NCBI GenBank assembly: GCA_017642425.1
Contig: JAGCPB010000003.1
Coordinates: 1-55,831 of the forward strand
Source: Bacteroidaceae bacterium
GTDB lineage: Bacteria > Bacteroidota > Bacteroidia > Bacteroidales > Bacteroidaceae
DNA length: 55,831 nt
Direction of reading: 5' to 3'
Shown: one piece after another, positions 49,878 through 55,831 of the stretch
Numbering within the stretch: position 1 is the first letter of the stretch
How the letters are laid out: each line of letters opens with the position of its first letter
Program-made: the position numbers and the translations under genes
The notes under the pieces: model-generated
What the model was told of the DNA's origin: nothing
Seen by the model: only the letters and a program-made list of their open reading frames with translations
Database searches by the model: none

Positions 49878-51215
49878 ATGGATTGGGAAAGACTAATATC
49901 GGCCAAGCGTTTGGGAATGGAGGGAATAGAAAGCGTCCACAAGGATGACCGTTCCGCATTCCTTAGGGATTATGACAGACTCATTTTCTCGGCACCGTTC
50001 CGCAGATTGCAGAACAAGACGCAGGTATTCCCCCTGCCCGGCAGCGTGTTTGTCCATAACCGTCTTACACACAGTCTTGAAGTATCATGCGTGGGCCGCT
50101 CTCTGGGTAACAATGTTTCACGCGGCATAATCAGCATACATCCTGAACTGGCAGGGACCAATATTACCGAGATAGGCAACATTGTATCAGCCGCATGTCT
50201 TGCGCACGATATGGGAAATCCTCCCTTCGGTCATTCGGGCGAGAAAGCAATTTCTGCCTATTTCACCGAAGGAAAGGGCCGGTATCTTGAGGAGCAGTTC
50301 ACACAGAATCCCGGGCAGTGGACCGATATAATTAACTTTGAGGGAAACGCCAATGCGTTCCGTCTGCTGGCCCACCAGTTCATAGGCCGCCGCAAGGGAG
50401 GGTTCGCCATGACCTATTCAACATTGGCATCCATAGTCAAATATCCGTACGCATCCATACTTGCCAACGGCAAGCACAAGTTCGGGTTCTTTGAGAGCGA
50501 GGCTCCCATATTTGCCCGAATCGCCGATGAATTGGGTATAATCTGTTTGTCGGAACCTGGTCAGCCTCTCAAATATGTACGCTACCCGTTGGTATGGCTG
50601 GTTGAGGCTGCCGATGATATTTGCTACCTGCTGATGGACCTTGAGGATGCCCACAAACTTAAACTCCTGTCAACCGCCGATACCATAAAACTGATGATGG
50701 ATTTCCTTGAACCGGCGGAGCAGAAGCATGCAGAAGAGATAATAGGCATGGTGACTGACGTGAACGAAAAAGTATCATATCTGCGTTCCAAGCTGGTTGG
50801 AGTATTGGTAGACGAATGCACCCAGGTGTTCCTGGAAAATGAACAGGCAATACTGGACGGCACGTTCAGCGGGTCACTGATCAAGCACATCAGCCCAACA
50901 CCAAGAGAGGCCTACAGTAAATGCGCTGAACTCTCAGTCCGTAAGATATACCGTTCACGTGACGTACTTGAGGTTGAATTGGCCGGTTTCCGCATCATAA
51001 GCACCCTGCTGGACCTTATGGTAGAAGCAGTATTGAACCCTGAACGCGAATACTCCAAACTGCTCATTGCACGCGTATCAAGCCAGTATGACATCAACGC
51101 AAAGGATATCTACAACCGCATCCTGGCTGTCCTGGATTACATCAGCGGCATGACCGATGTCTATGCCCTTGACATCTACCGCAAGATAAACGGCAACAGC
51201 CTTCCCGCCGTTTAA
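49878..51215 (+). CDS. dgt: Deoxyguanosinetriphosphate triphosphohydrolase
   Basis: 445 residues, HD-domain dNTPase. RDYDRLIFSAPFRRLQNKTQ and NRLTHSLEVSCVGRSLG supply the first His. The HD pair is in LAHDMGNPPFGHSGE, and YPLVWLVEAADDICY carries a later metal Asp. It cleaves dGTP (or other dNTPs) to nucleoside and triphosphate. It shares a 106-base divergent promoter region with dut, so two dNTP-pool enzymes may be co-regulated. Confidence 0.93.
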   Translation: MDWERLISAKRLGMEGIESVHKDDRSAFLRDYDRLIFSAPFRRLQNKTQVFPLPGSVFVHNRLTHSLEVSCVGRSLGNNVSRGIISIHPELAGTNITEIGNIVSAACLAHDMGNPPFGHSGEKAISAYFTEGKGRYLEEQFTQNPGQWTDIINFEGNANAFRLLAHQFIGRRKGGFAMTYSTLASIVKYPYASILANGKHKFGFFESEAPIFARIADELGIICLSEPGQPLKYVRYPLVWLVEAADDICYLLMDLEDAHKLKLLSTADTIKLMMDFLEPAEQKHAEEIIGMVTDVNEKVSYLRSKLVGVLVDECTQVFLENEQAILDGTFSGSLIKHISPTPREAYSKCAELSVRKIYRSRDVLEVELAGFRIISTLLDLMVEAVLNPEREYSKLLIARVSSQYDINAKDIYNRILAVLDYISGMTDVYALDIYRKINGNSLPAV

Positions 51216-51225
51216 ACTCATTGGG

Positions 51226-51269
51226 GACAAAACAGAGAGGGGTGACCGGCAAATCCGATCACCCCTCTC
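51226..51269 (-). terminator. Terminator of rpoC, possibly bidirectional
   Basis: An 11-bp perfect stem (51235-51245 with 51259-51269), extendable after one mismatch, lies between the convergent ends of dgt and rpoC. On the minus strand it is followed by CTGTTTTGTC, so it best fits rpoC. There is no T run on the plus side. Confidence 0.7.
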
Positions 51270-51284
51270 ATCTATCAAGTATAA

Positions 51285-54200
51285 TCAATTTTCCCTCGTA
51301 GGAATATTCATGTCAAGAAAATTGCTGCGGGATGCCTGAAGGCGCTCGTACTCCTCCTTGTCACCTACAATAATCTTCTCGAACTCACGCAGACCGGTAC
51401 CGGCGGGAATCAGGTGACCGCAGATAACGTTCTCCTTCATACCCAGCAGGCTGTCGCTCTTACCGTTGATGGCGGCCTCATTCAGAACCTTTGTGGTCTC
51501 CTGGAATGATGCGGCTGACATGAAGCTCTGAGTAGCCAGAGCGGCGCGTGTGATACCCTGCAGTATCTGAGTTGATGTAGCAGGACGTGCCTCCTGTGCC
51601 TGAACCAGCTTGAGGTCCTTACGCTTGAGCTGTGAATTCTCGTCACGGAGCTTGCGTGCGGTTACCATCTGGCCTGCAAAGAGGTTCTCACTGTCACCCG
51701 GATCGGTAACGACGTACTTGCCCCAAATGCGGTCATTCTCCTCCATGAACTCCAGCTTGTCAACCACCTGCTGTGCCAGGAAGCGGGTATCGCCCGGCTC
51801 GTCAATCTCAACCTTACGCATCATCTGACGAACGATGATCTCAAAGTGCTTGTCATTGATCTTAACACCCTGCAGACGATATACATCCTGAACCTCATTC
51901 ACAATGTACTCCTGAACAGCTGTGGGACCCTTGATGGCAAGGATATCGCTCGGAGTGATGGCACCGTCAGACAGCGGTGTTCCGGCGCGTACATAGTCAC
52001 CCTCCTGAACAAGGATCTGCTTGGACAGGGCAACCAGGTACTTCTTCTCATCATCAGTACGTGACACTACAGATATCTCACGGTTACCACGCTTGATCTT
52101 ACCCATGTGTACGGTACCGTCAATCTCGGATACGACTGCGGGGTTAGACGGGTTACGGGCCTCAAACAGCTCTGTAACACGGGGCAGACCACCGGTGATA
52201 TCACCAGCCTTACCCTGTACACGCGGAATCTTTACGAGGATATCACCTGCAGCCAGTTCCTGACCTTCCTTGATGACCACGTGGCCACCTACAGGCAGGT
52301 TGTAGGAACGCAGCACCTCGCCCTTGGGACCGATGATATCGGCCGATGGAATCTTGGTGCGGTCCTTGGTTTCAGTGATGATTATCTCCTCAAGACCGGT
52401 AGCCTCATCTGACTCAATCTTGTATGTTACGTTAGCGATGACATCAGTAAGCTTGACCTTACCGGCAACCTCTGTGATGATAAGTGCGTTGAACGGATCC
52501 CAAGTGGCAATCAGGTCACCCTTCTTGACAGTTGTACCATTCTTGACAAACAGTTTTGATCCGTACGGCAGGTTATGGGTTGAAAGTGCAATACCGGTGT
52601 TCTCATCTATGAACTTGGCCTCACCCAGACGTCCTACAACCACCTGAATCTTTGAAACGCCGTCATCTGCCAAAGCATCAACTGTACGGAGCTCCTCAAA
52701 CTCAATGCGGCAGTCATACTTGGCTGTCAGGCTTGAGTTGGCTGCAATGTTAGATGCAGTACCACCGGCGTGGAATGTACGCAGCGTAAGCTGTGTACCC
52801 GGCTCACCGATTGACTGGGCTGCGATAACGCCCACGGCCTCACCCTTCTCAACCAGACGGCCTGTTGCCAGGTTACGTCCGTAGCACTTGGCGCAAACAC
52901 CACGCTTGCTCTCGCAGGTGAGCACTGAACGTATCTCAACGCTCTCAATAGGTGACTCGTCAATCTTCTTGGCAATCTCCTCATTAATCATCTCACCATC
53001 GGCAACCAGAAGCTCACCGGTGGTAGGATGGATAACATCATGTACTGATACACGACCCAGGATACGCTCATAAAGTGATGCAACAACCTCCTCGTTCTCC
53101 TTAAGGGCTGTGCAGACAAGGCCACGCAGAGTACCGCAGTCCTCCTCGGTGATGATCACATCGTGTGATACGTCAACCAGACGACGTGTCAGGTAACCGG
53201 CATCGGCTGTCTTAAGAGCTGTATCGGCCAAACCCTTACGGGCACCGTGTGTTGAGATGAAGTACTCAAGCACTGACAGACCCTCCTTAAAGTTAGAAAG
53301 AATCGGGTTCTCAATGATCTGTGCGCCTTCGGCACCGGCTTTCTGAGGCTTGGCCATCAGACCACGCATACCGGAAAGCTGACGGATCTGCTCCTTAGAT
53401 CCACGGGCACCTGAGTCAAGCATCATGTAAACTGAGTTGAAGCCCTGGTCATCATTGGAGATGGTCTTCATCAGAACCTTTGACAGGTCCTCGTTAACGT
53501 GTGTCCAAACATCGATAACCTTGTTGTAACGCTCGTTATCGGTGATAAGACCCATGTTATACTCGGCCATGATACCTTCAACCTCCTCGTTACCTTTGGC
53601 AACAAGTTCCTGCTTCTCCTTAGGTATGATGATATCGTTCAGGTTGAATGACAGGCCGCCCTGGAAGGCCATCTTGTAACCCAGGTTCTTGATTCCGTCC
53701 AGGAACTCGCAGGCGCGGGCTACACCTACCTTCTTGATAACATCCGATATGAGGTCACGCAGAGTCTTCTTTGATATGATATAGTTGATGTAACCAACCT
53801 CATCAGGTACCAGCTCGTTAACGATGACACGACCTACTGATGTCTCTACCAGGTGAGTGATGGGGCTGCCCTGCTCGTCAATGTCATTTACCATGACCTT
53901 GACAACGGCGTGGATATCAACCTTACCCTCATTGTAAGCGATAAGAGCCTCCTCGGGTCCGTAGAAAGTAAGACCCTCACCCTTGACCTTCTCTATATAG
54001 TTGCCTTCGGCATCCTTGACTGAACGACGCAGTTTGGTTATGTAGTACAAACCAAGTACCATATCCTGTGCAGGCACTGTGATAGGTGCTCCGTTGGCAG
54101 GATTCAGGATATTGTGTGACTGGAGCATGAGCATCTGAGCCTCAAGGATAGCCTCATTGCTGAGCGGGAGGTGTACAGCCATCTGGTCACCGTCAAAGTC

Positions 54201-55631
54201 GGCGTTGAAAGCGGTACAAGCCAACGGGTGCAGCTGAATGGCCTTACCCTCAATCATCTTGGGCTGGAATGCCTGGATACCCAGACGGTGCAGTGTAGGA
54301 GCACGGTTCAGCAGAACGGGGTGACCCTTCATTACGTATTCCAGAATATCCCATACTATAGGATCCTTGCGGTCAACAATCTTCTTGGCAGACTTTACGG
54401 TCTTTACGATACCGCGCTCAATGAGCTTACGGATAATGAACGGCTTGTAAAGCTCGGCAGCCATCAGTTTGGGAATACCGCACTCACCCATCTTAAGCTC
54501 AGGACCTACCACGATAACTGAACGTGCTGAATAGTCAACACGCTTACCCAGCAAGTTCTGACGGAAACGACCCTGCTTACCCTTGAGTGAGTCAGAGAGT
54601 GACTTGAGCGGACGGTTGGCCTCGCTCTTTACGGCGCTGGCCTTACGGCTGTTGTCAAACAGGCTGTCAACGGCCTCCTGGAGCATACGCTTCTCATTAC
54701 GGAGAATAACCTCAGGTGCCTTTATCTCAATAAGTCTCTTAAGACGGTTGTTACGTATGATAACCCTACGGTAGAGCTCGTTCAGGTCTGATGTGGCGAA
54801 ACGGCCGCCATCCAGGGGAACAAGAGGACGCAGCTCGGGAGGAGTAACCGGAACCACCTTGAGAATCATCCACTCGGGACGGTTCAGTTCGCGTGATGAA
54901 CGGAAAGACTCCACAATCTGAAGACGCTTCAGGGCCTCAGTCTTGCGCTGCATGGTTGCCTTCTCGTCATTGGCTCTCTCACGGAGCTGATATGACAGCT
55001 TGTCAAGATCCAGCTTGCACAGCAGGTCGTAGATAGCCTCGGCACCCATCTTGGCGACAAACTTCTGGGGATCATCATCATCAAGCATCTGGTTCTCCTT
55101 GGGGAGTTTGTCAATTATATCCAGATACTCGTCCTCAGTCAAGAGAATAGGCTCATCGGCCTTGCGAGATTCCTTAAGAGGATCATCCCACGCACCCTTG
55201 TTGATGACGATATAGCGCTCGTAATAGATTATTGAATCAAGCTGCTTTGTAGGAATACCCAGCAGATAACCTATCTTGTTGGGGAGAGAACGGAAATACC
55301 AGATATGTGCTACCGGAACTACGAGCTGGATATGGCCCATACGCTCACGACGCACCTTCTTTTCTGTAACCTCCACACCGCAACGCTCGCACACGATACC
55401 CTTGTAACGGATTCTCTTGTACTTTCCGCAATGGCACTCGTAATCCTTTACAGGACCGAAAATGCGCTCGCAGAACAGACCGTCACGCTCAGGCTTATAG
55501 GTACGGTAGTTGATGGTCTCAGGCTTGAGCACCTCACCGCTTGAGTTTGTCAGAATCTCCTCAGGTGATGCCAGACTGATGGTTATCTTTGAGAAATTGT
55601 TCTTGATCTTTGTATCTTTTTTGAAAGGCAT
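51285..55631 (-). CDS. rpoC: DNA-directed RNA polymerase, beta' subunit
   Basis: 1448 residues, complete. N-terminal zinc ribbon (CHCGKYKR, then CERCG, about 66-87). The catalytic metal-binding [12 protein letters not shown] is near residues 474-485. Trigger-loop and bridge-helix regions follow, and a second zinc-site Cys group ([13 protein letters not shown]) lies near 900. It is transcribed with rpoB, whose end lies 24 bases upstream, and ends in a hairpin terminator. Confidence 0.98.
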   Translation of the reverse strand: MPFKKDTKIKNNFSKITISLASPEEILTNSSGEVLKPETINYRTYKPERDGLFCERIFGPVKDYECHCGKYKRIRYKGIVCERCGVEVTEKKVRRERMGHIQLVVPVAHIWYFRSLPNKIGYLLGIPTKQLDSIIYYERYIVINKGAWDDPLKESRKADEPILLTEDEYLDIIDKLPKENQMLDDDDPQKFVAKMGAEAIYDLLCKLDLDKLSYQLRERANDEKATMQRKTEALKRLQIVESFRSSRELNRPEWMILKVVPVTPPELRPLVPLDGGRFATSDLNELYRRVIIRNNRLKRLIEIKAPEVILRNEKRMLQEAVDSLFDNSRKASAVKSEANRPLKSLSDSLKGKQGRFRQNLLGKRVDYSARSVIVVGPELKMGECGIPKLMAAELYKPFIIRKLIERGIVKTVKSAKKIVDRKDPIVWDILEYVMKGHPVLLNRAPTLHRLGIQAFQPKMIEGKAIQLHPLACTAFNADFDGDQMAVHLPLSNEAILEAQMLMLQSHNILNPANGAPITVPAQDMVLGLYYITKLRRSVKDAEGNYIEKVKGEGLTFYGPEEALIAYNEGKVDIHAVVKVMVNDIDEQGSPITHLVETSVGRVIVNELVPDEVGYINYIISKKTLRDLISDVIKKVGVARACEFLDGIKNLGYKMAFQGGLSFNLNDIIIPKEKQELVAKGNEEVEGIMAEYNMGLITDNERYNKVIDVWTHVNEDLSKVLMKTISNDDQGFNSVYMMLDSGARGSKEQIRQLSGMRGLMAKPQKAGAEGAQIIENPILSNFKEGLSVLEYFISTHGARKGLADTALKTADAGYLTRRLVDVSHDVIITEEDCGTLRGLVCTALKENEEVVASLYERILGRVSVHDVIHPTTGELLVADGEMINEEIAKKIDESPIESVEIRSVLTCESKRGVCAKCYGRNLATGRLVEKGEAVGVIAAQSIGEPGTQLTLRTFHAGGTASNIAANSSLTAKYDCRIEFEELRTVDALADDGVSKIQVVVGRLGEAKFIDENTGIALSTHNLPYGSKLFVKNGTTVKKGDLIATWDPFNALIITEVAGKVKLTDVIANVTYKIESDEATGLEEIIITETKDRTKIPSADIIGPKGEVLRSYNLPVGGHVVIKEGQELAAGDILVKIPRVQGKAGDITGGLPRVTELFEARNPSNPAVVSEIDGTVHMGKIKRGNREISVVSRTDDEKKYLVALSKQILVQEGDYVRAGTPLSDGAITPSDILAIKGPTAVQEYIVNEVQDVYRLQGVKINDKHFEIIVRQMMRKVEIDEPGDTRFLAQQVVDKLEFMEENDRIWGKYVVTDPGDSENLFAGQMVTARKLRDENSQLKRKDLKLVQAQEARPATSTQILQGITRAALATQSFMSAASFQETTKVLNEAAINGKSDSLLGMKENVICGHLIPAGTGLREFEKIIVGDKEEYERLQASRSNFLDMNIPTREN

Positions 55632-55655
55632 AGCTTCTTACTTTTTTAATGGTGA

Positions 55656-55831
55656 TTACTCAAGATTGATGCTAAGTCCCAGACCGCGCAACTCATGCAG
55701 AAGCACGTTGAGCGATTCGGGGATGCCGGGTGTCGGCATCGGATCACCTTTAACGATTGCCTCGTATGCCTTAGAACGGCCTGTAACGTCATCAGACTTG
55801 ATGGTCAGGATCTCCTGCAACACATGTGAAG
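55656..55831 (-). CDS. rpoB: DNA-directed RNA polymerase, beta subunit, C-terminus only
   Basis: The last 58 codons and stop of rpoB, read on the minus strand, encode a tail containing [35 protein letters not shown] and SINLE before TAA at 55656-55658. The bulk of the gene is outside the window. It is the upstream gene of the rpoBC operon. Confidence 0.95.
   Translation of the reverse strand, partial: SHVLQEILTIKSDDVTGRSKAYEAIVKGDPMPTPGIPESLNVLLHELRGLGLSINLE

Noticed and set aside
1-55831. CRISPR arrays, rRNA, tRNA, insertion sequences
   Set aside because: I found no spaced direct repeats, cloverleaf-like sequences or transposase-like frames in the intergenic regions.

Overview
The window is a chromosome segment from a member of the order Bacteroidales (phylum Bacteroidota). 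This rests on three kinds of evidence. Many families here are typical of that phylum: DUF4254, DUF4292, DUF3244, the long LepB, the nucleoside kinase with a tRNA-synthetase-like N-terminus, a type II glutaminyl cyclase, and a type IX secretion (T9SS) C-terminal domain. Fourteen gene starts have a match to the Bacteroidales -7 promoter element TAnnTTTG, while good Shine-Dalgarno sequences are rare. The gene order rpoB-rpoC and dut-TPR-DUF4292-M23 is also familiar for the phylum. I cannot fix the genus; the T9SS domain argues for a T9SS-positive lineage (Prevotella- or Porphyromonas-like) rather than a typical gut Bacteroides. There are 50 protein-coding genes, two of them cut by the window edges (pckA and rpoB). 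I saw no rRNA, tRNA, CRISPR array or transposase, and no gene-free stretch longer than about 200 bases.

Layout. 1-4744: end of pckA, a small Spy-like exported protein, dapB, lepB and a WbqC-family gene. 4741-6385 (minus): a GT9 glycosyltransferase and a DUF4254 gene, converging on the WbqC gene. 6587-10275: acpP, fabF and a large Ig-like lipoprotein. 10219-13451 (minus): a C26-M19 fusion peptidase with an Lrp-type regulator, then an FKBP lipoprotein. 13615-21338: an AT-rich accessory island with a membrane-spanning TPR/HTH regulator and a five-gene block of secreted proteins. 21503-29449: nucleoside kinase, rpoN, purE, ispG, cysS, glutaminyl cyclase and sufE. 29514-37206: a pathway block for aromatic amino acids and arylacetates (paaK, ACT, symporter, DUF975, iorA, iorB, aminotransferase). 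37236-43071: a DUF4143-type ATPase, an ECF sigma/anti-sigma pair, ugd, a cyclophilin and an alkaline phosphatase. 43072-49771: ComEA-like, VanZ, CYTH, prfB, and the M23/DUF4292/TPR/dut operon. 49878-55831: dgt, rpoC and the end of rpoB.

How the genes work together. The secreted block has its own upstream promoter (15288) and ends in a strong terminator (21366-21403). It encodes a DUF3244 protein, a protein with a self-cleaving S74 chaperone domain followed by a T9SS domain, a gingipain-family (C25) cysteine peptidase, a beta-propeller-like protein, and a protein built of duplicated modules that resemble the N-terminal regions of subtilisin-family peptidases but without any protease domain. 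The last two share a short C-terminal tail. This cluster is the best candidate for an undescribed system: a regulated surface-proteolysis locus with a possible stand-alone prodomain-like partner. LepB, the glutaminyl cyclase and several exported proteins whose predicted mature N-terminus is Gln form a second theme, N-terminal pyroglutamate formation. The 29.5-37.2 kb block can interconvert aromatic amino acids and arylacetates through arylpyruvate and arylacetyl-CoA.

The genome is tightly packed. Several convergent pairs share or abut stop codons, and one pair overlaps by 57 bases. All family assignments come from reading motifs by eye; no database search was run.
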